Positions 28,901 to 36,237 of a stretch of DNA of 64,000 bases are shown piece by piece. Location of the stretch: positions 1-64,000 of the forward strand of contig PBYF01000059.1 in NCBI GenBank assembly GCA_002729515.1, given 5' to 3'. Within the stretch, counting starts at the first letter, position 1. Every line of letters starts with the position of its first letter. The position numbers and the translations under genes are program-made. The DNA comes from Deltaproteobacteria bacterium (GTDB lineage: Bacteria > Myxococcota_A > UBA9160 > SMWR01). Below the pieces are notes generated by a model that searched no databases, had not been told where the DNA came from, and saw only the letters and a list, made by a program, of their open reading frames with translations.

Positions 28901-29042
28901 AGCCGGCCACTGCCGTCTGATCACCCTCGATGGCGACGCCTTTCGCGAGTTGCTGCTCCAGATTCCAGAAATTTCATTCGAGATCTTCCGGGTCCTGACG
29001 CGCCGCGTCCGCGACGCCGAACAAAAATTTCGCGAGCGCTGA
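25980..29042 (+). CDS. Transporter-like membrane protein fused to HEAT repeats and cyclic-nucleotide-binding domain
   Basis: A 1020-residue fusion. Residues 1-430 form about twelve hydrophobic helices of MFS or ATP/ADP-translocase type (start MSLDEPLLWRFLPDV, later LFTIGSSLGGVVGG). Residues ~460-720 are helical HEAT-like repeats with recurring DPDSDVRLAALRGLA and DEDAGVRHAAALLAA. Residues ~880-1010 are a cNMP-type domain: ILALKRVDLFSNLSFEQL, IFREGEPGNTLFLLVDG, and VDYFGEMAILTDDPRSATA, close to the Crp-like phosphate-binding cassette. The design suggests a membrane protein gated by a ligand and by protein contacts. The ATG at 25980 has no clear Shine-Dalgarno sequence. Similar fusions are known in deltaproteobacteria; the substrate is unknown. 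Confidence 0.88.
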   Translation: MSLDEPLLWRFLPDVRTGERSRFLFFAGLLMLISLGQTIGLAGTEALFLAKLGIEDLGQAFVAAAIFTVVGSMAYAARVGNVRNDGLFIQMLFGAALLLSGGAFLVDRQSVAILPALFCFWYLTQAIFLNHFWTFSGDFFDTLSSKRLVPLFTIGSSLGGVVGGLAAAALARFSGPASLIAAWGITLAAAAVLLILGHRALRRWGPLELEEADETSAENLRGAARYAGSSPLTRWLVLSALGMVIAAFMAQYLYSDVFARRFPEPAELAAFFAIYFAVTNLIEILVEVFVTPRLIRRIGVPGANLIHPVLLILSFGGLAWRYGLPAAMGARMARELTDNALAAPIRSLVQNAIPRRLRGRMRAFLEGIVVYAGMATAGLLLLLFDQPDPLWLCGAGAAAGLFYLVANIRVRRAYCDTLVDQLKAGRLDFAQGEATIGGWEASQLAELWEESLRTEGPRPSDSVMQLIPALASRGIVDPLVRAASHSTAAVRRASVTALASTGLERLAGPVALSLDDPDSDVRLAALRGLARVSGDGQFLQSRVDDLLEDLDPRVRAEAASMAGDAGVETLEKMIDSSSAAEAGAALAVAPAALLPSAVDRIASTDARIRAAAVACAARLTDAPPLETHTLLDLLRDEDAGVRHAAALLAASYDAGEVLAALADRLTDSSARVRSAAESALGSRGAAGIAIVEPHLRDDTEQTVEAALRVLDTSSAPIAHSLLLRELRHRVERLWWYLLGVQHLSVDRNPSHRLLAAAFGDAILREWRLAFYVLGLVESQSMIHKVSRELRVGTARSRADALEVLANLGNRESARLLVLAHEAGPLWERARFVTNTIDVPTEPSALVEAAFEADNRWVRNAAHLATDGVRGLAHEEETMQQILALKRVDLFSNLSFEQLEAILQASSNAEFLAGEVIFREGEPGNTLFLLVDGAVDIVKDHEGKRELTLKTIHAVDYFGEMAILTDDPRSATAIAAGHCRLITLDGDAFRELLLQIPEISFEIFRVLTRRVRDAEQKFRER

Positions 29043-29049
29043 AGCTTGC

Positions 29050-29093
29050 GCCGTTCCCCCAGACGACCCATCCTGCCGGAATGGGGGAACGGC
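29050..29093. repeat. Inverted repeat reaching into SRPBCC start codon
   Basis: GCCGTTCCCCCA (29050-29061) pairs perfectly with 29082-29093 across a 20-base spacer. The right arm starts at the second base of the next gene's ATG. It could be a terminator for the fusion gene ending at 29042, or an RNA structure that hides the start of the SRPBCC gene. Confidence 0.7.
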
Positions 29094-29593
29094 CGGCAGC
29101 GGCCGCGATCACGACGGCGCTCTCTGCCGTGATCGACGCGCCGTTGACCCAGGTGTGGCGCGCGATTTCCGAGCCCGCGGAGCGGCTCCGCTGGGACCCG
29201 TGCATCGAGGCGCTCATCGCTCCGGCCGAGGGCTTCCCGGCGGTCGGAACCGAGGCGCGGTGGCGCTATCGCCTCCGAGGCTTCCCAGTGGTCCTCCGCG
29301 ATTGGCCGCTCGAGGTGAGGCCGGGGCAGTTGCTGCGCTCCGACGTCGCTCTGGGTCTGTTCCGCTTCGAGCAGACCTGGTCACTCCGGCCGGCCCAGAC
29401 CTCCGGTCGCACGCGGTTCGGGCTCCATCTGGCCACAGCCAACTCGGTCGCCGTGGTGGGTGGAATCGTGGACCGCTTCGGCGTGCGCCGTCTCACGGCC
29501 CGGTACGCGGATGAAAAGCTGTGCGCGCTGCGCAGCTGGTGCGAACGACCGGCCTCGGCGCCGTCCCCGCCGCCCATTCGGGCGAGCAGATGA
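29081..29593 (+). CDS. SRPBCC-family protein (polyketide cyclase/dehydrase-like)
   Basis: A 170-residue START-like lipid-binding fold protein. SAVIDAPLTQVWRAISEPAERLRWDPCIE is the typical N-terminal strand and helix of the family, followed by an alternating beta pattern (TEARWRYRLRGFPVVLRDWPLEV, split by turns) and a C-terminal helix. Such proteins bind hydrophobic ligands and are sometimes enzymes; no catalytic residues are evident. The ATG at 29081 lies at the edge of an inverted repeat. The gene converges on the GMC oxidoreductase with 118 bp between them, where I see nothing convincing. Confidence 0.75.
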   Translation: MGERPAAAAITTALSAVIDAPLTQVWRAISEPAERLRWDPCIEALIAPAEGFPAVGTEARWRYRLRGFPVVLRDWPLEVRPGQLLRSDVALGLFRFEQTWSLRPAQTSGRTRFGLHLATANSVAVVGGIVDRFGVRRLTARYADEKLCALRSWCERPASAPSPPPIRASR

Positions 29594-29711
29594 GTTGGGC
29601 ACCAGGGGTTCGCCAAACCCGCAACTCTGCCGGCGACGATCAGGACGCCGACGCGGTCGGCTACACGAATAACGCACTCGCCCTGCAGCCGTTGGGCGAC
29701 GCGGACGGTCG

Positions 29712-31391
29712 CTAAAAGCTCGCTGTTTTCGGGACCTCGTGAGCGTGCCGGTAGAAGTCGACCCGCTCGGGAGGCAGGAGCGTGTTTCCCAGGATGAGAT
29801 CCGCGGCGCGCTCCGCGATCATCATCACGGCAGCGTAGATGTTGCCGTTGGTGATCGAAGGCATGACGGACGCATCGACAATGCGGAGCCCTCTCACCCC
29901 TCGAACCCGCAGACTGCGTGGGTCGACGACGGAGCCGGCATCCGTACCCATGCGGCACGTGCACGAGGGATGGAGCGCGGTTTCGGCGTCCCGCGCCACC
30001 CAGTCGAGAATCTCGGTATCGCTGGCCAGTTCCGGCCCCGGAGACAACTCGCCTGCATCGAGCCCAGCGAAGGCCGGCTGGCTCAGCAGCGTGCGCGCGC
30101 ACCGCACCGCCTCCAACCACTCGCGCCGATCGCGCTCTGTCGAGAGGTAGTTGAAGCGCAGCGACGGCGGAACCCGAGGATCGCCGGAGCGGATCCGCAC
30201 CGAACCCCGCGCATCGGACAGCATGGGGCCGACGTGAACCTGATAGCCGTGACCCGGAACGGACCGCGAGCCGTCGTAGCGGATCGCAACAGGAAGGAAG
30301 TGGAACATCACGTTGGGGTGCGAGACGTGCTCGTTGCTGCGCACGAAGCCGCCCGCCTCGAAGTGATTTGTCGCACCCGGACCGCTCCCCAGCAGCCACT
30401 GGAAACCGATCCAGGGACGACGCCAGCGGGCGAGCGCCCAGGCCATCGACACGGGGCGGCGGCAGGCGTGCTGGACGTACACCTCCAGGTGATCCTGAAG
30501 GTTCTCACCCACCCCCGGCAGGTCCGCAATTACGTCGATCCCGTACTCCTGCAACAACGCGGCGGGTCCGATTCCCGAGAGCTGCAGCAACTGCGGCGAA
30601 TTGAATGCGCCACCGCAACAGATCAGCTCTTTCGCGTATACGCGCTCGACCGGACGACCCCTTCGGGAAAACTCGATACCGACGGCCCGATCCCCCTCGA
30701 AGATCAAACGCGAGACGAGCGCACGGCAATGGACAACGAGATTCGGCCGACGCTTGACGGGATGCAGGTACGCGCGGGCGGCACTCAGCCTTCGCCCGCG
30801 ATGAACGTTGCGATCGAATGCCGCGAAGCCCTCCTGGCGGTAGCCGTTGACGTCGTCGCTGAGCCCGTATCCCGCCTGCTGCGCGGCCTCGAAGAAGGCG
30901 CGGGAGAGCGGTCCGGCTGCGGCACCCCGCTCGAGCACCAGCGGCCCGTCGCTGCCACGCCAGTCGTCTGCACCCACTGCGCAGGTCTCCATCCGCTTGA
31001 AGTAGGGAAGGCAGTCTGCGTAGCCCCAGTGCTCGAGACCCGGCTCCCGGGCCCAGCGTTCGTAGTCGAGCGGGTTCCCGCGCTGAAAGATCATGCCGTT
31101 GATGCTGCTCGAGCCACCCAGGAGTTTGCCGCGAGCGTGGTAGATTTCGCGCCCGCCCAGCCCCGGCTCGGGTTCCGACTGATACTGCCAGTCGTACCTC
31201 CGTCTGCCGATGAGAAACGGCAGGGCGGCGGGCATGTGGATGAAGACGTCCCACCAGGCATCGGGCCGGCCAGCCTCGAGCACGAGTACCCGGTTGGCGG
31301 AATCGGCGCTGAGCCGGTTCGCCAGGACACAGCCGGCGGAGCCACCGCCCACGATCACGAAGTCGTAACGATCTGCAGTCCCGGGGCTCAC
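29712..31391 (-). CDS. GMC-family FAD-dependent oxidoreductase (choline dehydrogenase-like)
   Basis: A 559-residue flavoenzyme. It opens with DFVIVGGGSAGCVLANRLS for FAD binding. GGSSSINGMIFQRGNPLDYE is GMC signature 1 and CCGGAFNSPQLLQLSGIGP is signature 2. The active-site His lies in LHPSCTCRMGTD and the partner Asn in SITNGNIYAAVMM. It oxidises an alcohol to an aldehyde; it resembles alcohol/choline dehydrogenases, and the substrate is unknown. The start is GTG at 31389-31391. It lies downstream of the BHMT-like remnant and the TetR gene on the same strand, so TetR may control it. Confidence 0.92.
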   Translation of the reverse strand: MSPGTADRYDFVIVGGGSAGCVLANRLSADSANRVLVLEAGRPDAWWDVFIHMPAALPFLIGRRRYDWQYQSEPEPGLGGREIYHARGKLLGGSSSINGMIFQRGNPLDYERWAREPGLEHWGYADCLPYFKRMETCAVGADDWRGSDGPLVLERGAAAGPLSRAFFEAAQQAGYGLSDDVNGYRQEGFAAFDRNVHRGRRLSAARAYLHPVKRRPNLVVHCRALVSRLIFEGDRAVGIEFSRRGRPVERVYAKELICCGGAFNSPQLLQLSGIGPAALLQEYGIDVIADLPGVGENLQDHLEVYVQHACRRPVSMAWALARWRRPWIGFQWLLGSGPGATNHFEAGGFVRSNEHVSHPNVMFHFLPVAIRYDGSRSVPGHGYQVHVGPMLSDARGSVRIRSGDPRVPPSLRFNYLSTERDRREWLEAVRCARTLLSQPAFAGLDAGELSPGPELASDTEILDWVARDAETALHPSCTCRMGTDAGSVVDPRSLRVRGVRGLRIVDASVMPSITNGNIYAAVMMIAERAADLILGNTLLPPERVDFYRHAHEVPKTASF

Positions 31392-31427
31392 AGCGCGGCG
31401 GCTACCATGAGAACACCGCCATCGAAC

Positions 31428-31703
31428 TCACGCCTGCCGGTGCTCCCAGTTGGACTCCGTCTCGCTCCTCGGCGTATCTGGCTCAGCCCTCCAGATCCGG
31501 TCTTCCTCGAATTTGCCCAACGCGACTGCCATCTCCCGCATATGGGAACCCAGGCAGCCGAAAGCCACCGGCTGGGCGGCCAGCTGACCGTCGTCCGCTT
31601 CTCGGATCACCGGCAGCGTCCGGGCCGGATCCCACATGCAGTTCATACCCACGATGTCAGCGCCCGCGTCGCGCAAGCGCCGGGCGGACGGGCTATCGGC
31701 CAT
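31428..31703 (-). pseudogene. Short BHMT/homocysteine S-methyltransferase-like remnant
   Basis: A 91-residue reading frame. Its first half (LRDAGADIVGMNCMWDPART) resembles the GADIVGVNCHFDP region of betaine-homocysteine methyltransferases, which is followed by QPVAFG. It then jumps to GCLGSHMREMAVALG, which looks like the GCCGxxPxHIRAIA end of the same family. About 50 residues between these blocks appear to be missing, and one zinc cysteine of the CC pair is Leu. The N-terminal barrel is absent. GAGGAGG lies eight bases before the ATG (31701-31703), so the fragment may still be translated. It could also be a small protein of unrelated function. Confidence 0.5.
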
Positions 31704-31803
31704 TGCTCGCTCCTCCTCGGCCGGTGGCTTGGAATCGGTCGACACCAGCGCCCTGTAAAGCGCCTAGCCGTTTCACCCGCTGCTGCACTCGGCAGAAATT
31801 CGT

Positions 31804-32346
31804 TCACGCACGGGTCATCTCGCGCAGGGCCCGGATCACCTCACGGGCGGTCTCGACATCGAGCGGGGGCAGGCCGAGGAGTGCGGACAGCCACAGCCCA
31901 TCCGCCGCCAGACCGACGACGGTGGCCGTGGTCTCGTCGATGCCGTCCGCCTCGAGCCGAGCGTGCCAGCTCGCGAAGCGCTCGCGCACCTCCTCCAGAT
32001 GCGCCGAGTCGCGGCCCAATGTCGCCAGAATCCCCGCCATGAGCCGAGCCGAGTTATCGGCCGGCTTCCCATCGTCCGTCACGGTGGATGCGAGGTAGGC
32101 CCGCGTCCAGGCGCCCGCGGGCGCTGCATCCGACCCCGACAATGCATCCAGGTCGGCGTCGAAGCGCTCGAGCATGCGCCGGCACAGGCCCGCAACCAGC
32201 GCCTCCTTGGAGGCGAAGTGGTAGAGGAGCCCCCCCTTGCTGACACCCGCGTCCGCGGCCACGGCGTCGAGCACGAGGCTCACCGGCCCCCCGGCCAGCA
32301 GCCGGGCCTCCGCCGCATTGAGGATCCGCTCCCGCGCACCTGCCAC
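31804..32346 (-). CDS. TetR-family transcriptional regulator
   Basis: A 180-residue repressor. The N-terminal helix-turn-helix is in ERILNAAEARLLAGG to AVAADAGVSKGGLLYHFASKEALVAGL, the TetR signature. The C-terminal region is a variable ligand domain. The GTG at 32344-32346 was chosen because a longer reading would place the operator inside the gene. With the promoter-like elements at 32354-32383, the transcript would start at or next to this GTG, so the mRNA may be leaderless. It probably represses itself and perhaps the downstream remnant and GMC oxidoreductase genes. Confidence 0.9.
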   Translation of the reverse strand: MAGARERILNAAEARLLAGGPVSLVLDAVAADAGVSKGGLLYHFASKEALVAGLCRRMLERFDADLDALSGSDAAPAGAWTRAYLASTVTDDGKPADNSARLMAGILATLGRDSAHLEEVRERFASWHARLEADGIDETTATVVGLAADGLWLSALLGLPPLDVETAREVIRALREMTRA

Positions 32347-32353
32347 ACGAGCA

Positions 32354-32383
32354 GAAATACACCGTCCGGACGGTATGGTGCAA
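32354..32383 (-). promoter_or_regulatory. tetR promoter with palindromic operator
   Basis: On the minus strand, a -35-like TTGCAC (32378-32383) and a -10-like TATTTC (32354-32359) are 18 bp apart. A perfect 14-bp palindrome, ACCGTCCGGACGGT (32361-32374), fills the spacer. This is the expected arrangement for TetR-type self-repression. Confidence 0.7.
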
Positions 32384-32454
32384 TCCCTTTTTGGGGTGCG
32401 CGCGAGAGCCAAACCTCCGAATCTCGGTTTGGGCGGCGCTCTTTTGCCGGGGCC

Positions 32455-33462
32455 TCAAGCGGCGCAGACGTAGTCGACGCCCTCGCGGTGTCCGTGCCGG
32501 CTGAGCCAGCGGCGGATCCGCGCTCGCCGTTTTGCACCCGCCACCGACACCACGATCCGCTCACTGGCAGGCACCGGAAGGGCCTCGGGCGGGATCACCT
32601 CGGCGCCGTGGATCGATTCGCCGAGCCTCCGCGGGTGCACTTCGACGATGCGAGTGGGCCGGCTGCCGAGCCGCTCGAGTTCCTTGCGCAGGGCGCGCCC
32701 CGTGGAGCCGTGGCCCCAGAGCGTGTAGCCGGGGCTTCGCCGGAGGAAGCTCTCGAAGAGGTGCGAAGCCTTGCAGGCGGTGAAGCGGTCGATTCCGTAG
32801 ACCTCGCTCGTGCGCGAGAGCCGGCCCGGAGTCTCTCGCCACTCGAGCAGGGGGCGCGATACGTTTGCCAAACGAAGGCCGGCCCCGAGCCAGCGCAGCA
32901 CCATGTCGTAGTCCTCGGGCCAGCCTGCAGCGCGGTAGCCAAAGTCCTGCATCGGTTTGCGACGGGCAAAAAGCGCCGGATGGGCAATCGGACACTCTAC
33001 GAAAGCCTCGTTGCGCACCTCCTCGGGACGGGAGATGCCGTTCAGCCAGCGGGCGTACTCACGGCGTCCGTCCGTGACGGCATCCGCCGGAAAGAGCTCC
33101 ACCTGGCAACCGACGGCCGCCCAGCCGGGGTTCGCTTCCAATGCCCCGCGTTGGAGCGCCAAACGTTCGGGATGCATCCGGTCGTCGGCATCCATGCGCG
33201 CGACGAAGGGGCCGCGGCAGAGTTCGAGACCGGTATTCAGGCTTCCGACGATGCCGCTGTGCTCGCACGGAACGACACGGATTCGGGAATCCTTCACTGC
33301 AAAGTGGGAACCGATCTCCACACTGCGATCGTTCGAACCGTCGTCGACGAGGAGGCATTCCCAGCGGGTCTCGGTCTGCACGAGCAGACTCTCGAGACAC
33401 TCCCCCAGGGTAGCCTCGGCATTCCAGACCGGAATCAGTACTGAGATCAGCGGCTTGGCAAT
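32455..33462 (-). CDS. Family 2 glycosyltransferase, no canonical start codon
   Basis: A GT-A fold glycosyltransferase. The conserved first strand (ISVLIPVWNAEATLGECLES) is encoded in frame. It is followed by LLVDDGSNDRS and FVARMDADDRMHPERL (the D-x-D site). A C-terminal domain with LWGHGSTGRALRKELERLG looks Rossmann-like. No ATG, GTG or TTG precedes the first strand back to an in-frame stop; the first ordinary start is GTG at 33381, which would delete strand 1. I extend the gene to ATT 33460-33462 as a possible rare start. The gene may instead have lost its 5' end, or the sequence may carry an indel. It is upstream of tetR on the same strand. Donor and acceptor are unknown. Confidence 0.8.
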   Translation of the reverse strand: MAKPLISVLIPVWNAEATLGECLESLLVQTETRWECLLVDDGSNDRSVEIGSHFAVKDSRIRVVPCEHSGIVGSLNTGLELCRGPFVARMDADDRMHPERLALQRGALEANPGWAAVGCQVELFPADAVTDGRREYARWLNGISRPEEVRNEAFVECPIAHPALFARRKPMQDFGYRAAGWPEDYDMVLRWLGAGLRLANVSRPLLEWRETPGRLSRTSEVYGIDRFTACKASHLFESFLRRSPGYTLWGHGSTGRALRKELERLGSRPTRIVEVHPRRLGESIHGAEVIPPEALPVPASERIVVSVAGAKRRARIRRWLSRHGHREGVDYVCAA

Positions 33463-33826
33463 GATGAAACTCTCGCGTTCAGCAACGTTTGAACCCGCTC
33501 GGAATATGCCGAAGGCCGGTCCGGGGGGCGAGAAGCCGCGATGCTCTCGGCCCCCGCATCGGGGACCAGATCCCCCCGCCCCCGCCTCGATTCGCCCGAA
33601 TGGAGTCAGCTCTCATCCGGGTGGTGCATCACGGAGCGCGCCAAGCGCTCATGGGCCTGCCCGGGCGCAGCCCCCCCCCTGTCGGAAGTTCTCGCCGTGT
33701 CTTCTCAGCGTCCGATGAGCAGAGATCCCGCCAAATGGGGAACGGGTGTGGAGCGTGCCCTCAACAGGGCGAAGACACCGCCAACCCATCTACCTGCCGT
33801 TGGATTCGGCTGCACCCCGGCCAGCA
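33463..33826. other. Gap of 364 bp without a recognisable gene
   Basis: This lies between the bioA stop and the glycosyltransferase 5' end. The sequence is GC-rich with C-runs (for example at 33670-33680) and a small hairpin GCCCT-CAACA-GGGC. I see no conserved frame, RNA gene or riboswitch. It should hold the glycosyltransferase promoter. Confidence 0.5.
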
Positions 33827-35155
33827 CTAGCCGCGGCCCGAACGATTGGAGGCAACTTCGCAGACGCATTCACTCAGAATGGCGAGGAGGCGGTCCAGGT
33901 CTTCGTCGGGAATATTGAGCGAGGGGGTGATGTAGACCACGTTGCCCAGCGGGCGCAGGTACGCGCCGCGCTTGCGAGCCAGATCGAAGACCCGCCAGCC
34001 GGCATCTGCCAGGTACCCAGCGTCGCCCTCGAGGTCGAGAGCACCGATCATGCCGAGCGAGCGGGTTCGCGCCACACCGGGAACCGACTCGAGGGCCGAG
34101 AACGCCGCCGCGATACGCGCCGCCTTGGGCCGGGCGTGCACCAGCACCGCCTCGTCGTCGAAGACGCGCAACACCTCGCGGGCAACGGCGGCACCGAGCG
34201 GATTTCCGCAAAAGGTGTGCCCGTAGTAGAACGCGCGCTCCGGATCGCCGAGAAATCCCTCGAATAGGCGGGTCGTCGCCAGGGTTGCCGCCATGGGCAA
34301 CATGCCCCCGCTGAAACCCTTGGCCGTACAGAGCACATCGGGAGCAATCCCGGCGTGATCGCAGGCCCACATCGGTCCGGTGCGGCCGTACCCGGTGAAG
34401 ACCTCGTCGCAGACGAGGAACACGTCGTGGCGATCGCATAGCTCGCGAACGAATTGCAGGTAGTCCGGTGCATAGATCTGCATTCCGGCGGCGCCCTGCA
34501 CCGCCGGCTCCACCACCACGGCGGCGAGTGTTTCAGCATTCTCCCGGAGCGTTTTCTCGAGCGCTTCGCGAGCGCGAGCGGGATCGTGCGGGTGGCGCGG
34601 CGGAGGCACGTGGATGCAGTCGAGTAACACGTCGCGGAAGGGGCGCCGGAACACCTCGACACCCCCAAGTGCCGTCACTCCGAGCGTCTCGCCGTGGAAC
34701 GCGTCCTCGAACGCGACGAAGCCTCGGCGTTCGGGCCTGCCGTTCTGCGACCAGTATTGAAGGCACAACTTCATCGCCACCTCGACCGCCGTCGAGCCGT
34801 TGTCGCTGAAGAAGACGTGCTCGAGGCCCGGGGGAGCCACCGCGCACAGCGCTTCGGCGAGTTCCGCCGCGTTCTCATGGGCAATCCCAGCCAACGCGGT
34901 GTGGCCCAGGATCTGGGCCTGATGCGCCAGGGCAGCCACCAGACGCGGGTGTCCGTGGCCCAGGGTGCAGGTCCACCACGACGCGTTCCCGTCCAGGTAT
35001 TCGCGCCCGTCCGCGTCCCGCAGGCGCGATCCGCTCGCCGCCGCGATCACGAGCGGGTCTACCCGCTCACGGTAACGGCTCATCTCCGTGTAGGGATGCC
35101 AGACGCGCCGTTTGTCGAGACCGACGACGCGTTCCCGGTGGTCCGCGCCCCCCAA
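33827..35155 (-). CDS. bioA: Adenosylmethionine-8-amino-7-oxononanoate aminotransferase
   Basis: A PLP class-III aminotransferase of 442 residues that uses S-adenosylmethionine as amino donor to make DAPA in biotin synthesis. Features specific to BioA are VWHPYTEM at the N-terminus, DNGSTAVEVAMKLCLQYW and FHGETLGVTALGG. CDEVFTGYGRTG carries the PLP Asp, and TAKGFSGGMLP carries the Schiff-base Lys. FYYGHTFCGNPLGAA also fits. The TTG at 35153-35155 is used because it is four bases after the upstream gene's stop and the protein then has normal length. No other bio genes are near, but the window encodes a biotin-dependent carboxylase. Confidence 0.93.
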   Translation of the reverse strand: MGGADHRERVVGLDKRRVWHPYTEMSRYRERVDPLVIAAASGSRLRDADGREYLDGNASWWTCTLGHGHPRLVAALAHQAQILGHTALAGIAHENAAELAEALCAVAPPGLEHVFFSDNGSTAVEVAMKLCLQYWSQNGRPERRGFVAFEDAFHGETLGVTALGGVEVFRRPFRDVLLDCIHVPPPRHPHDPARAREALEKTLRENAETLAAVVVEPAVQGAAGMQIYAPDYLQFVRELCDRHDVFLVCDEVFTGYGRTGPMWACDHAGIAPDVLCTAKGFSGGMLPMAATLATTRLFEGFLGDPERAFYYGHTFCGNPLGAAVAREVLRVFDDEAVLVHARPKAARIAAAFSALESVPGVARTRSLGMIGALDLEGDAGYLADAGWRVFDLARKRGAYLRPLGNVVYITPSLNIPDEDLDRLLAILSECVCEVASNRSGRG

Positions 35156-35158
35156 GGC

Positions 35159-36187
35159 CTAGAGCGCGAGCTCTGCCATGGCGCGCACCGCTTCGGGCTG
35201 ACCGACGCCGAGCAGCAGGGTCTTCACGGGTGAGTCCTTCCACGCCTCGAGCCGCTCCGCGATTCGCTCGCGCGGTCCGACCAGCGCCGTCTCGTCCACC
35301 AGAGCGTCCGGAACCGCGGCCATGGCCTCCTGCTTCTTGCCCTCGAGGAAGAGGTCCTGGATCTTGGCAGCCGCCTCCTCGTAGCCGAGGCGCTTCGCGT
35401 AGTCGTTGTAGAAGTTCTTGTCCCGCGCACCCATGCCACCGATGTAGAGCGCGAGCCCCGCCTTGATCGGAAAGCGGCAGCGCTCGAGGTCGTCCCCCAT
35501 CACGACGGTCACGAAGGGCGCCACGTCGAAGTCGTCGAGGCTCTTGGCGCCCTCGGCCTCGGCGATGCCCTCCCGAACTGATCCGTAGATCAGCTCGGCC
35601 TGGTCCGGGCTCATCCACACGGGCATCACGCCGTCGGCCACCGCGCCCGCGCAGCGCAAGCCGTTGGGGCTGATCGCCGCTGTGTAGATCTGCATGTCGG
35701 CGCGGCCGTGAAGGATGCTCTTCATTGGCTTGCCGTAACCGGTGGCACCTTCGCTCATGAATGGAATCTCGTAGTGGAAACCCTTGTGCTCGAGCGGCGC
35801 CTCGCGGCGCAGGATGTCGCGTACGATCCCGATGTACTCGCGGGTGCGTGTGAGCGGACGACCGTAAGGAACACCGTGCCAGCCCTCGACCACCTGAGGG
35901 CCCGACGGGCCCAGGCCCAATACGAAGCGACCACCGCTGAGTGCGTCGAGCGACATCGCCGTCATCGCGGTCATCGCCGGGGTACGAGCCGGCATCTGCA
36001 TGATGGCAGTCCCGACCTTGATCTTCGTGGTGCGGGCCGCGATGTAAGAGAGCGGGACGACGGCGTCGTTCCCGTAGGCCTCGGCGGTCCAGACCGAGTC
36101 ATATCCCAGGCGCTCGGCCTCTTCGATCACGTCGAAGGGAACCTGGAGCTTCGGTCCAAATTGCCCTGCCAGAATGCCGAGCCGCAT
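35159..36187 (-). CDS. LLM-class F420-dependent oxidoreductase
   Basis: A luciferase-like protein of 342 residues, longer than the other two in the window and close to the TIGR03559-type group. It opens [15 protein letters not shown] and contains [33 protein letters not shown] and [20 protein letters not shown]. It is expected to use F420 as hydride carrier; the substrate is unknown. The ATG at 36185-36187 is preferred over GTG 36194 because GGAGG (RNA sense, 36196-36200) sits eight bases upstream of the ATG. It is upstream of and probably co-transcribed with bioA. Confidence 0.9.
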   Translation of the reverse strand: MRLGILAGQFGPKLQVPFDVIEEAERLGYDSVWTAEAYGNDAVVPLSYIAARTTKIKVGTAIMQMPARTPAMTAMTAMSLDALSGGRFVLGLGPSGPQVVEGWHGVPYGRPLTRTREYIGIVRDILRREAPLEHKGFHYEIPFMSEGATGYGKPMKSILHGRADMQIYTAAISPNGLRCAGAVADGVMPVWMSPDQAELIYGSVREGIAEAEGAKSLDDFDVAPFVTVVMGDDLERCRFPIKAGLALYIGGMGARDKNFYNDYAKRLGYEEAAAKIQDLFLEGKKQEAMAAVPDALVDETALVGPRERIAERLEAWKDSPVKTLLLGVGQPEAVRAMAELAL

Positions 36188-36237
36188 CGTCCGCACCTCC
36201 GGTGATTCGAGAACTGCCCAGGATATCAGACCGGAAA

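Noticed and set aside
33463-33826. A riboswitch or small RNA upstream of the glycosyltransferase or near bioA
   Set aside because: Only short hairpins and C-runs are seen; no known conserved RNA core could be recognised, and bioA ends here rather than begins.
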